From Desertimonas sp963732335 (lineage in GTDB: Bacteria > Actinomycetota > Acidimicrobiia > Acidimicrobiales > Ilumatobacteraceae), in NCBI GenBank assembly GCA_963732335.1, contig CAVSZO010000045.1, forward strand, positions 21,773 to 85,772: DNA of 64,000 nucleotides, given 5' to 3'. The position numbers and the translations under genes were made by a program. A model generated the notes under the pieces. It was not told the DNA's origin. It saw nothing but the letters and a program-made list of their open reading frames with translations, and searched no databases. Shown here one piece after another: positions 1 through 9,043 of this stretch. Within the stretch, counting starts at the first letter, position 1. Every line of letters starts with the position of its first letter.

Positions 1-1414
1 GAGACCACCGAGGTGCCGGAGACCACACCTTCGTCGCTTCCGCCGTTCGAACCGGAGCCGATCGAGTGGTCGTCGCTCGGCGACGGGCTCGAAGAGGGCC
101 GCCTCGAGGTCCCGATCGACTACGCCAACCCCGAGGACGGCACGTTCAGCCTCTACCTCGTCCGCCACCTCGCCGCCGACCCTGACGCGCGCGATCGGCT
201 CACTGCTCGTCAACCCGGGCGGGCCCGGGTTCGGCGGAACGATCCTCGCCGAGTCGGCAGAGTTCATCTACAGCCCCGACCTGCTCGACAGCTTCGACAT
301 CGTTGGTTGGGATCCCCGCGGCACCGGCGAGAGCGAGCCGTTCATCGACTGCATCGACAACTACGACGAGTACTTCGCCGGCACCGACATCACCCCCGAC
401 GACGAGTCCGAGCGGCAGCAGATCATCGACGTTGCCGAGGACTTCGCCGACCAATGCGTGGTGCGCAGTGAGGAGTTCATCCAGTTCGTCGGCACCAACA
501 ACTCGGCCCGCGACATGGACACGATCCGCCGGGCGCTCGGCGAGGACGAGATCAGCTACTTCGGCTTCAGCTACGGCTCCGAGCTCGGCGGCACGTGGGC
601 GACGCTGTTCCCCGACACCGTGCGCGCCGCCGTCCTCGACGGTGCCGCCGATCCCAATGCCGACGAGCTCGAAGGATCACTGCAACAGGTGGCCGGGTTC
701 GAAACGACGTTGGCGACGTTCCTCGCCCAGTGCAGCGACAATCCCGACTGCGCGTTCCACAGCGACGGCGATGCCGAGGGGGCGTTCGACCAGTTGATGC
801 TCAAGATCGACGACAAGCCGTTGCCAACCGTCGCGGGCCGTCCATTGCTCACCCGCGGTGTGGCGCTCCAGGGTGTCGCCGAGGCGATGTACTCCGACGT
901 GTTGTGGACGGACCTCGAGCAAGCGCTCGCCTCCGCCCGGCAGGGCGACGGTTCCGGTCTACTCGCCCTCTACGACGCGTACTACCAGCGCCAGCCCGAC
1001 GGCACGTGGGACAACTCCTTGGAGGCGTTCCAGACGATCCACTGCATGGACACGGCGGAGCGCTTGACGGTCGAAGAGGAGGACGCCACGGCGCCGCAGT
1101 TCAACGAGGTCGCCCCTCGGATGGCCCCGGGCTCGACAGGCAGCTACTTCTGCACGTTCTTCCCGGAGTCGACCGATCCACGCATCGAGATCACCGCCGC
1201 CGGCGCCGGCCCGATCGTCGTCTGCGGCGCCACCGGCGACCCCGCCACGCCACTGGAGAGCACCCGCAACATGGTCGAGTCGCTCGAGGACGGCCGGCTG
1301 ATCATCATCGACGCCGACCAGCACACGTGCTACGGCGCCGACCCCTGTGCCGACGAGCTGATCGACGACTACCTCGTCAACCTCAACGCCCCGCCACCCG
1401 TCACCGAGTGCTGA
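1..1414 (+). CDS. TAP-like alpha/beta-hydrolase peptidase (5'-partial, one frameshift)
   Basis: Probable secreted tripeptidyl-aminopeptidase-like serine hydrolase (S33 / alpha-beta hydrolase with C-terminal TAP domain). Reading is open from base 1, so the start and any signal peptide lie outside the window. The oxyanion-loop motif NPGGPG is at about 207-224, the nucleophile elbow GFSYG has its Ser near 569, the acid lies in GDPATP near 1238, and the His lies in DQHTCYG near 1322. Six or so Cys in the C-terminal half (for example CSDNPDC, HTCYGADPC) fit an exported, disulfide-bonded enzyme. The N-terminal part (to about 185) and the rest are in different frames; the break is in a gcgcgcg run at 186-193. 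Joined, the two parts give an ordinary family member, so I read it as one gene with a sequencing error or recent lesion. Family assignment is firm; peptide specificity is not known. Confidence 0.85.
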   Translation, partial: RPPRCRRPHLRRFRRSNRSRSSGRRSATGSKRAASRSRSTTPTPRTARSASTSSATSPPTLTRAIGSLLVNPGGPGFGGTILAESAEFIYSPDLLDSFDIVGWDPRGTGESEPFIDCIDNYDEYFAGTDITPDDESERQQIIDVAEDFADQCVVRSEEFIQFVGTNNSARDMDTIRRALGEDEISYFGFSYGSELGGTWATLFPDTVRAAVLDGAADPNADELEGSLQQVAGFETTLATFLAQCSDNPDCAFHSDGDAEGAFDQLMLKIDDKPLPTVAGRPLLTRGVALQGVAEAMYSDVLWTDLEQALASARQGDGSGLLALYDAYYQRQPDGTWDNSLEAFQTIHCMDTAERLTVEEEDATAPQFNEVAPRMAPGSTGSYFCTFFPESTDPRIEITAAGAGPIVVCGATGDPATPLESTRNMVESLEDGRLIIIDADQHTCYGADPCADELIDDYLVNLNAPPPVTEC

Positions 1415-1659
1415 CGCGACGCGACAGCGGTCACACCGCGGACGCCCCGCAGCTGCGCTCTGCTGATCAATGGCGGTGGTGGTCAGGCGACATCACCCCG
1501 TGCCATCGTCACTGGCCGGCCCGGGTTTGCTGCCGTATCTGTCAAGCTACTGATGGGACTGTCGACAGTTGATCGATACTGACGACGGACGAACGCTATT
1601 GCCAGATCACTTACGACTGGTGTACGATCGCTCGAAGTATCGACGCGAGGAGAGTCCAC

Positions 1660-2088
1660 GTGCGCATTCACTACGTTGCATTCCGCGGCACGGCGCGGGA
1701 GTTGAGGCAAGCCAAACCGACGATCCGCAAGCTGACCCGTGGCGCGGCCGGGAAGCAGGGCGCCAAGAAGCGAGGCGCCAAGAAGCGGCGCGGCAAGTTC
1801 GCCGCAGTGCGGAAGCGTCGGGCAGGCATGGGGCCGCGTCGTCCTGGCGCCGTGCAACGGAAGCGTCGTGCCGGCATGGGTCCGCGTCGTCGGACCAAGG
1901 CGCAGCGTACGCGTCGTGCCGGCATGGGTCCGCGTCGTCGGACTTCCGTGCAGCGTCGTCGCCGCCCAGGCATGGGTCCGCGGACGGGGATGGGTCCACG
2001 TCGTCGCGCGGGCGCCCGCCGTCGGCAGGCTGGTATGAGCCGTCGGCCGGCCGGGATGGGGCGCACCCTGCGGGCGGTGCGCTACTAG
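1660..2088 (+). CDS. Small Arg-rich protein with 16-residue repeats
   Basis: Unrecognised 142-aa, extremely basic protein. GTG start preceded by GAGGAGAG. Residues 1-25 (MRIHYVAFRGTARELRQAKP...) resemble the N-terminus of the next gene (2294-2818). Residues 30-50 are Lys/Arg/Gly/Ala-rich (GKQGAKKRGAKKRRGK). From residue 52 a 16-residue unit of the form [KT]RRAGMGPRRxxxxQR occurs three times in a row, followed by shorter AGMG/PGMG variants, ending in VRY. No signal peptide or membrane segment. High positive charge would allow nucleic-acid or polyanion binding, or a role as a multi-core precursor or scaffold; none of these can be shown here. The shared start region with the neighbour suggests a domain duplication followed by replacement of the C-terminal part. 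Confidence 0.6.
   Translation: MRIHYVAFRGTARELRQAKPTIRKLTRGAAGKQGAKKRGAKKRRGKFAAVRKRRAGMGPRRPGAVQRKRRAGMGPRRRTKAQRTRRAGMGPRRRTSVQRRRRPGMGPRTGMGPRRRAGARRRQAGMSRRPAGMGRTLRAVRY
1813..1956 (+). repeat. 48-bp in-frame tandem repeat, 3 units
   Basis: Three consecutive 48-bp units at 1813-1860, 1861-1908 and 1909-1956 each encode a KRRAGMGPRR-type 16-mer. The first half of each unit (cgtcgtgccggcatgggtcc) is nearly identical and the second half varies. Degenerate extra copies continue to about 2070. Confidence 0.85.
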
Positions 2089-2293
2089 TCGCTACCGTTC
2101 CAGACCAGGTAAGCAGTCGCTGAAAACTATGCCGTCATTGGTGACTGCTCGCGGAGTGACGTCCTAGTTCAAGACTCCCTCGAATCGGGGGTGGCGTGAC
2201 GATTGGCTGGGCTCGGTTTGAGCTTCGCCCCACCCAAGACCAGGCGGCCGACTTGTAGCGTGTCGTCCGCAGCTCATCGCGAGGAGAGAGGAC

Positions 2294-2818
2294 GTGCGCA
2301 TACGTGTCGTGGAGGTCGAAGGGACACCCCAGGAACTTGCCGAGTCTCAACGGCTTCTTGAGGTTCTACAAGTCGGCGCGCACTCTGCAGGATTGAGTCA
2401 GCTCGACGACGATCTTTCGTCATCGCTCCCGCGCGAGGCCAAAGCGCTTCTCGACAAACGTGGCGCAGGTGGTGCGACACGGAATGCCATGGAATCACTC
2501 CTCAAAGAGATCATGGGATGGGGAGACGTCGACCTCCGAATTGGCCAATCACGTACGAAGAGAGCCGGCACCACAGACAACATCCGCATGCATCGTCGCG
2601 GGTCTTCTGTAGGAGCGTTCCTCTATCTCAGCGTGACAGGCGGTGGTGTGAAGTTCCGCCTTCCGGTGGATCACGATCTCACCGGGAAGACGTTTGCCGT
2701 TCGCCGACGTGTGAAGGCCGGTGTCCCGTACGGTATCTCCACTCGTATCTCCGCCCAGGCCCTCGGCGAAGCGATACAGCTTGCTCATGATGCGTATCTG
2801 CGAACGATGGCAACATGA
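2294..2818 (+). CDS. Hypothetical protein, N-terminus shared with upstream gene
   Basis: Unrecognised 174-aa soluble protein. GTG start at 2294 with GAGGAGAG six to eight bases upstream; the start region (cgcgaggagag..gacgtgcgcat) closely matches that of 1660-2088. The N-terminal 20 residues (MRIRVVEVEGTPQELAES) resemble a short strand-turn-helix module seen at the start of many small actinobacterial proteins. Residues 60-80 form a likely amphipathic helix. Residues 95-150 are basic with strand-like pattern (GAFLYLSVTGGGVKFRLPV), and the end is helical. No catalytic motif seen. The gene converges on the sulfotransferase at 2847. Function unknown. Confidence 0.65.
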   Translation: MRIRVVEVEGTPQELAESQRLLEVLQVGAHSAGLSQLDDDLSSSLPREAKALLDKRGAGGATRNAMESLLKEIMGWGDVDLRIGQSRTKRAGTTDNIRMHRRGSSVGAFLYLSVTGGGVKFRLPVDHDLTGKTFAVRRRVKAGVPYGISTRISAQALGEAIQLAHDAYLRTMAT

Positions 2819-2846
2819 GACCGGACGATGGCGCGGAGGGCTCGGG

Positions 2847-3572
2847 TCAGCCTTCCGTCCACGTCCTCCAGTGTTCGAGCTTGATTTCGGGAAAGTCCTG
2901 AGCAAGTTGACGGCAGTCGGCACGATATCCAGCACGCAACTCTCGGCGCATCACCTCGCGAAGTCCAACCTTCTTACGGGTCGTCGCATTGACTGGCTTT
3001 GCCAACATGCGAGATTCGAATGTGGGATCGAGACCCAAGAACTCGTACGTTCTTCGCAGCTGCGAGGTCGAATCCTGGCAGCACTGCTCGTACTGAAGCA
3101 CGAGCAGTTGGTCTCTCGCAAACCATTCGAGCAATCGAGAGAGTTGGAGATGATACAAACCCCTCCCGAACGCCTCCTCCAACACCTCACGACCGAGTCG
3201 ATGCCCGTGCGCCAGGGCATAGGTGACGCCTGACTGAAACCGTTCGATCGGATCACGCAGCAGTACGAGCAACCGTGCGTTCGGCGCAGCGGCTTGGAGT
3301 CGCGCAGGCACCCAGAAATCGAACAGGTAACGCGGTGTCCATTCTCCCGTCAACTGCCCTGCCGGCCGTGGGAAGCGTTCGTGGTACCTACGTGTGCTCG
3401 CCGCGACCGGGAGATCCTTCCACCGATGGTCGAAGTAGTGGAGCTCCTTGCGTAGGCCGGGCGCACGATAGACGCCGGGATGCTCCGCGATGAGGCGGTG
3501 CCACCACGACGTTCCTGATCGCTGCGCTCCGATTCCGACGTAGTCCGGTGGCCCGAAGGTCATTCCATTCAC
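2847..3572 (-). CDS. PAPS-dependent sulfotransferase
   Basis: Cytosolic sulfotransferase of the Sulfotransfer_1/3 type, expected to move a sulfuryl group from PAPS to a hydroxyl or amine acceptor. The 5'-phosphosulfate loop is GIGAQRSGTSWWHRLI near residues 12-27, and the 3'-phosphate motif is LLRDPIERFQSG near the middle. Length about 241 aa is usual for bacterial members. I chose the GTG at 3572 because AGGGGG precedes it by 4-5 bases and the PAPS motif follows closely; a longer reading to 3746 adds only low-quality sequence. A small gene (3581-3955) ends 8 bases upstream on the same strand, so the two may be co-transcribed, divergent from the LAL regulator. The acceptor is unknown; note a second, different sulfotransferase at 9040-9993. 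Confidence 0.85.
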   Translation of the reverse strand: MNGMTFGPPDYVGIGAQRSGTSWWHRLIAEHPGVYRAPGLRKELHYFDHRWKDLPVAASTRRYHERFPRPAGQLTGEWTPRYLFDFWVPARLQAAAPNARLLVLLRDPIERFQSGVTYALAHGHRLGREVLEEAFGRGLYHLQLSRLLEWFARDQLLVLQYEQCCQDSTSQLRRTYEFLGLDPTFESRMLAKPVNATTRKKVGLREVMRRELRAGYRADCRQLAQDFPEIKLEHWRTWTEG

Positions 3573-3580
3573 GTCGCCCC

Positions 3581-3955
3581 CTACTCGGCGACGGGAGCCT
3601 CGGGAAGTGGGCACAGCACGAATATGTCGGAATCGATCCGTACTTGGCAAGCGCCTTGACGCGTCGCCACCTCCCGTTGGCCTTTCAGGACGTTGATCTC
3701 CGAGCCAAGGGGAGCGATCCGAAGACCGTGGCAAATTGCGGCGCACGACCCACCGATGCGATCTAAGGTGCGCGTCGCTCGTCTCGGGCAGGCACGAGTG
3801 TCCTGTCGTGCAGACCCCCGAAAGACCGTGGACCAGTCGAACGCTCGCCGGACGAGTTGAAGCAGCGCTTCACGCTGCTCGAGCAAATCGATCGGACAGA
3901 CAGTCGGCTCCCAGCTCCAGCCGTCTTGGGGATCGCAATGATTCGAACACAGCAA
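3581..3955 (-). CDS. Hypothetical small protein upstream of the sulfotransferase
   Basis: A 124-aa frame fills the gap between the divergent sulfotransferase and LAL regulator and ends 8 bases before the sulfotransferase start. It is not the shadow of another gene. Composition looks natural in the C-terminal half (for example LGSEINVLKGQREVATRQGA) and it has several Cys (residues 3, 7, 20 and others). It lacks a clear ATG/GTG start with a ribosome site; the first usable codon is a TTG at 3955 that would overlap the regulator's start, so the true start is probably internal or lost to an indel. No family recognised. The LAL promoter must lie within this stretch if the gene is real. Confidence 0.35.
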   Translation of the reverse strand: MLCSNHCDPQDGWSWEPTVCPIDLLEQREALLQLVRRAFDWSTVFRGSARQDTRACPRRATRTLDRIGGSCAAICHGLRIAPLGSEINVLKGQREVATRQGACQVRIDSDIFVLCPLPEAPVAE

Positions 3956-6746
3956 TGACTGAAGCAGGCCGAGTGCGACTGTTCGGCCGCGAGCGCGTCT
4001 GCGCGACGATCAACGATTCTCTGCGCAACGCAGCCAGTGGGGTGGTCACGCTTCTGCGTATCGAGGGTGCGGTCGGCGTGGGCAAGACGGCGCTCTGCGA
4101 TTATGTCGCTGGCCGCGCGAATGAACATTCGGTGCTGACTCGTGCGACGGCGACGGAGGCTGAGGCAACGGTCGCGGTCAGTGGCCTCTCCCCGATCGTC
4201 CGCCAGCTCTGGTCGTACTCCGAAGGGCTCGCGGCGGAGGACAAGCGAAGGCTTGCACAGGTCGTGGTACGGGCGCGCCGAGCGCGAGCCTTCTGCGACC
4301 GATTTGGGCGACGCGATACTCGCCCTGTTCGCCGAAGCCGCTCGTGAGCGCGTCCTGGTCACCATCTTTGACGACGCGCAGTGGCTCGACCATTTGACGG
4401 TCGATGCGCTCTCGCACGCCTTTCGCGGTGCATCGAACTGTCGGATCGGCATCGTGATGGCGAGCCACGGTCATCTCGAATCGCTGCGGACCGGAGCAGC
4501 TGATGAGACGGAGTACCTGGCAGGGCTTCACCCCGAGGCAGCGCGCGCACTCTTGCTCGACCGCCTCGACGTCGACATAGCCGATCACGTTGCAACCAGC
4601 GTCATCGCCGCGACAAACGGGTTGCCGCTGGCACTGTTGGATCTCTGTGAGGAGCTGACCGTCGAGCAATGGTCAGGTGCGGTGCCGCTACCCGACCCAC
4701 TGCCCGTTGGCCGAAAGCTGACCCAGGCCTATCGCTCGCGCCTCGCCCGGCTACCAGCAACGTGTCGGACGGCCCTGGTGGTCCTCGCTTCGGCGAACGC
4801 GGCGTCCGATCTGCTCGCGGCGTCTTTCGCACATCTCGGTATCGATGGTCGAGCTCTCGACCCTGCCGAGGACGCTGGCATCGTCACCACCAATGGTCCG
4901 GTCGTGCAGTTCTGCGACCCGCTCGTTGGATCGGTCGTCCTCGCCGTCGCATCGCCTCAGCAGCGCCGAGCTGCGCACGCCGCACTCGCGGTAGCCGCAT
5001 CAGATGACCCCGAGCGCCACGCGGACCACATGGCGGCGGCAGCCTTCGGCCCGTCCGAGGAAGTCGCAGCCGCCTTGAGCATTGCGGCAACTGAAGCGCA
5101 GCGGCGCGGCGGCGCGAACGCGGCGGCCGCGGCACTCGAGAAAGCAGCACTCTTCACGCCAGCAGGTTCCGAACGCGTCCATCGCCTGGTCCGCGCGGCG
5201 AAGGCACTCATCCTGGCAGGTCAGCCCCGTGCCGCGGTCCGTCACCTGAACCAGGTCATCGCCACGTCGGCGGAGCAGGCGGTGCGACAGGAAGCAGCGC
5301 TGTTACGCCGTCACGCACTCCGCTGGACGTGGGCTGACGAACCGTCGACGCGTGCCTCGCATGTGCACACGACCAACGCGGTGAACCCGTGCGATGCGGC
5401 GCCGGCATGGGATCGCGTCTATGCAGCGACCCGCCTGCTGGCGCGCGGGCAAATCTCTAGAGCCCTCGATGAGGCCAAGGCGGCTTCACAGCTTGCGTCC
5501 GCCAGTGCTGAGGCGCTCTCGGTGCGAATGGTGCTCCTCTGCGCGCTCGGCACCCGGTGAACACGGACGGGAGGCTGCTGCGGAGCTCAATTGGTTCTCG
5601 ATTGACAGCTGCGTCGCGACGGTAGCCGAGGTTGATCTCGCCAGCCCGACGTTCTCGCTTCTCGGCTTCGTCGGTCAAGCGTTGATCTGGTGCGAGCGTC
5701 ACGACGATGCCATACGCCTCGCCGAGGCGATCATCGACCTGTCCGATCAAGGTGGCGCCCCGTACGCGCGGGTTCACGCGATGTCGGTGCTTGCCGAGGC
5801 ACACTTGTGGCGCGGACGGTGGGCGCTGGCGAGTTCGATCGGTCACGCTGCGGCCGCCTTGGCAACAGAAACCGGCCAACCGATGTTGGCCAGCCACGTT
5901 CAGGCGATCATGGCGCGTGTCTTGGCGAGCCAAGGAACCGAGGTTCTGTGTCGGCAGCTCGCCGCGGAGATACTCACGATTGGTGAGCATCGGGAACTCC
6001 CGATCTTGCGCATGCATGCGCTCTCCGCGCTCGGTCAGCTCGAGCTCAGCGCTGGCAACCCAGGCGAAGCGGTCCGATGCTTGCGGGTCGCCCTCCACCT
6101 GGGAACGAACGTCGGAGCGCGCGCAACCACGGTGGTTCCGTATGTGCCGGACCTGATCGAGGCCTTGGTACGCGTCGGAGGCCGCAAGGAGGCGATGCGA
6201 ACGCTCGAGGAGTTCGAGTCGGAAGCGCAAGCGCGGGACTCGGCATGGGCGACGGCGACCGCCCTTCGATGCCGCGCCCTGCTCAGTTCCGGAGACCAAG
6301 CCGACGAGTTGTTCGGCACATCCATCTCGTTGGCATCGCCTCAATCGTTCGACCTCGGCCGGACGTACCTCTGTTGGGGTGAGCACCTACGGAGGAGTCG
6401 AGCGAGTCGACGCAGCCGATCGGCCCTCGAGTCAGCCGTCACCATCTTCGATGAGATCGGCGCACGGAAGTGGGCCGACCGAGCACGGCTCGAACTGCGG
6501 GCGGCGGGCGCAAACACACCCACCAACGGGAGCACCCGGTGGCCGAACCTGACGGCCCGCGAGCAGCAGATTGCCGACGCGGTATCGCGAGGCATGACGA
6601 ATCACGAAGTCGCATCAGCGTTGTACCTCAGCGAGAAGACGGTCGAGTATCACTTGAGCAAGGTGTATGCGCGCGTTGGCGTCCGGTCGCGAACGGAACT
6701 GACGCATCTCCTGTCGTCACCGCGCCGCCGTCCAGCTGCCGGCTAG
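3955..6746 (+). CDS. LAL-type (large ATP-binding) LuxR family regulator, two frameshifts
   Basis: About 930-aa STAND/LAL transcription regulator. N-terminal ATPase domain with Walker A IEGAVGVGKTALC near residue 40 and Walker B VLVTIFDDAQWLD near residue 135; a long helical TPR-like middle (about 300-830); C-terminal LuxR HTH starting NLTAREQQIADAVSRGMTN and including SEKTVEYHLSKVYARVGV, near residues 865-920. Read in three successive frames: breaks at about 4281-4292 (gcgcgccgagcgcgag) and about 5548-5562. Each piece joins cleanly to the next, total length matches intact LALs, and all key motifs survive, so an indel artefact is more likely than decay. ATG 3955 is the start just before the conserved RLFGRE opening. 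Position directly ahead of the protease/oxygenase block in the same orientation suggests it activates that block; its ligand is unknown. Confidence 0.85.
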
Positions 6747-6912
6747 ATCGAGCCGTTCAAGGTCAAGCCACCTCCAAGGTCACGCGCTCCCGCCGACTGG
6801 GGATTCCCCTGATGCGGCCCCGGAGAGCGAAGTGCTTTAGTCGATCAAGCAATTCCGCCGCTGGTTCCGTGTTGGCGTCCACGACGAGACGCGGACCGAA
6901 GAAGGGGGCTTG

Positions 6913-9043
6913 ATGCCTGCAGGTCGTGGACGGCCGGGACGCCTTCGGGCGCTTCGAGCCGCCAAGAGCACTCTCTCGGACCAGTATCTGCAACAGCGCG
7001 GTGAGCTGCGCGGGCTGAGCTTCCGACCGCAAGACAATGTCCAAGGAGTCGGCATCGGCGAGAAGATCGTCGGAGGTCAGGCAACCGGGATCCTGGCGAT
7101 CAAGATCCTCGTACAGAAGAAGGTCCCCTCCCGTCAGCTGGCGTCAGACGATGTCCTGCCCAGGAACTACCGCGGCCTACCGATCGACGTCGAGCAAGTC
7201 GGCGTGCTCACGCCCTTCGCTCTCGGGCGACCGCGAGCCGCGACGCCGAATCCGAGAACGCGACTCCGGCCAGCTCGACCGGGGTGCTCGATTGGCTTTC
7301 GGGAGCCGAACGACGCGTTCGTGATGGCCGGAACGTTCGGAGGACTGGTTCGGGACCGCGCCGGCACCTACATCCTCAGCAACAACCACGTCATTGCCGA
7401 TGAGAACAAGCTGGCCCTCGGCTCCTCGATCTTCCAACCAGGCCTCCTCGACGGCGGCGACGTTGCCAACGACGAGATCGCCAAGCTCACCAGGTTCGTT
7501 CCGCTCGCCGCGCTTCCCGCCACCAACACGGTCGATGGCGCCATCGCCGAGGTCATCGACACCACACAAGTGAACGCCAACATCATCCGCATCGGCGCGC
7601 CAACAGGCTCAGGGCCCGCGACCATCGGGATGGACGTCCACAAGTTCGGTCGCACGACCAACTTCACCGCTGGACGGGTCACGAGCATCGACACAGACGT
7701 CAGGATCCAATACAGCGCCCCGCTCGGCGAGATCAAGTTTGTCAGTCAGATCATCATCAAGGGAGACAACAACAAGCCGTTCAGCGACTCGGGCGATTCC
7801 GGTTCATTGATCCTCGAGCGTGAGAGCGGACTCGTCATCGGCCTGCTGTTTGCCGGCAACACGGCGAACAACACCACGATCGCCAACCACATCGACGACG
7901 TCCTGCAAGCGTTGAGCGTGTCGCTGGTCCTCGCCGGTGGTCCGAAGCCTGGTCCGAAGCCTGGTCCGAAGCCTGGTCCGAAGCCTGGTCCGAAGCCTGG
8001 TCCGAAGCCTGGTCCGAAGCCTGGTCCGAAGCCTGGTCCGAAGCCTGGTCCGAAGCCTGGTCCGAAGCCTGGTCCGAAGCCTGGTCCGAAGCCTGGTCCG
8101 AAGCCTGGTCCGAAGCCTGGTCCGAAGCCTGGTCCGAAGCCTGGTCCGAAGCCTGGTCCGAAGCCTGGTCCGAAGCCTGGTCCGAAGCCTGGTCCGAAGC
8201 CTGGTCCGAAGCCTGGTCCGAAGCCTGGTCCGAAGCCTGGTCCGAAGCCTGGTCCGAAGCCTGGTCCGAAGCCTGGTCCGAAGCCTGGTCCGAAGCCCGG
8301 TCCGAAGCCCGGCCCGAAGCCCGGTCCGAAGCCCGGCCCGAAGCCCGGCCCGAAGCCCGGTCCCAAGCCGCCGCCCGGTCCCAAGCCGCCGCCGCCGCCT
8401 CCTCCCCGCCGCCGCCGCCTCCTCCGCCGCCGCCGCCGCCGCCTCCTCCGCCGCCGCCGCCTCCGGGGCCGCCGCCTCCGGGGCCGCCTCCGGGGCCGCC
8501 GCCTCCGGGGCCGCCGCCTCCCGGGGCCGCCGCCGCCGCCTCCGGGGCCGCCGCCTCCGCCTCCGGGGCCGCCGCCGCCGCCTCCGGGGCCGCCGCCGTC
8601 CGCCTCCGGGGCCGCCGCCTCCGGGGCCGCCGCCTCCTCCGCCGGGGCCGCCGCCGCCGCCTCCGGGGCCGCCGCCTCCGCCTCCGGGGCCGCCGCCTCC
8701 GCCGCCTCCGGGGCCGCCGCCGCCTCCTCCGCCGGGGCCGCCGCCTCCGCCGCCGGGGCCGCCGCCGCCGCCTCCGGGGCCGCCGCCGCCTCCTCCGGGG
8801 CCGCCGCCTCCGCCTCCGGGGCCGCCGCCTCCGCCTCCGGGGCCGCCGCCGCCTCCGGGGCCGCCGCCACCTCCGCCGGGGCCGCCGCCACCACCGCCGC
8901 CACCACCACCGCCGCCACCTCCGCCCGGGCCGCCGCCACCTGCGCCAGGGTCGATCCCGCCACCGCCTGGGCGCGACGAAGAACTGCTACCGCGTTTCGC
9001 GCCGCGTCGCGCAAGGCGGCCACCTCGGCGCGGCGAACGTTGA
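6913..9043 (+). CDS. Trypsin-like serine protease with GPKP repeat and poly-proline tail
   Basis: Trypsin-fold peptidase. N-terminal module (residues about 20-100, including NVQGVGIGEKIVGG and RGLPIDVEQVG) is a small domain often found before bacterial trypsin-like cores. The triad is visible: His159 in SNNHVIAD, Asp208 in TVDGAIAEV, Ser296 in SDSGDSGSL. At residue 343 the core ends and 36 perfect-to-near-perfect G-P-K-P units follow, then a PPPPPPG-rich tail. ATG 6913 is preceded by GAAGGGGGC; no signal peptide. In the tail (8371-9000) the sensible Pro-rich reading hops frames three times (about 8404, 8520, 8598) and then ends with RPPRRGER at 9043. Alternatively frame 1 stays open and fuses the protease to the sulfotransferase at 9993; I prefer two genes because the intervening frame-1 sequence is Ala/Arg noise. 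Substrate unknown. Confidence 0.75.
7939..8370 (+). repeat. 12-bp tandem repeat, 36 units, encoding GPKP
   Basis: Unit ggtccgaagcct repeated without spacers; the first about 30 units are identical and the last six carry third-position c changes (cccggt/cccggc). Near-perfect DNA identity, not only protein identity, indicates recent expansion or homogenisation. The final unit uses ccc/ccg codons and leads into the poly-Pro tract. Confidence 0.97.
8371..8990 (+). repeat. Low-complexity CCG/CCT/GGGG tract coding for Pro/Gly tail
   Basis: About 620 bases consist almost only of ccg, cct and ggg triplet blocks, a (CCGCCTCCGGGGCCG)n-like array. The PPPPPPG reading is kept only if the frame shifts at about 8404, 8520 and 8598. 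Such tracts are prone to slippage in the cell and to read and assembly errors, so copy number and frame here are unreliable. Confidence 0.9.

Noticed and set aside
1427..1439. Short hairpin gcggt-cac-accgc after the peptidase
   Set aside because: Only five base pairs in GC-rich DNA; expected by chance.
1660..2818. RiPP biosynthetic cluster
   Set aside because: Repeats suggest a multi-core precursor but no maturase, peptidase-transporter or recognition element sits beside it.
7939..8370. CRISPR-like or VNTR non-coding array
   Set aside because: No spacers, period 12, in frame with the protease and coding GPKP.
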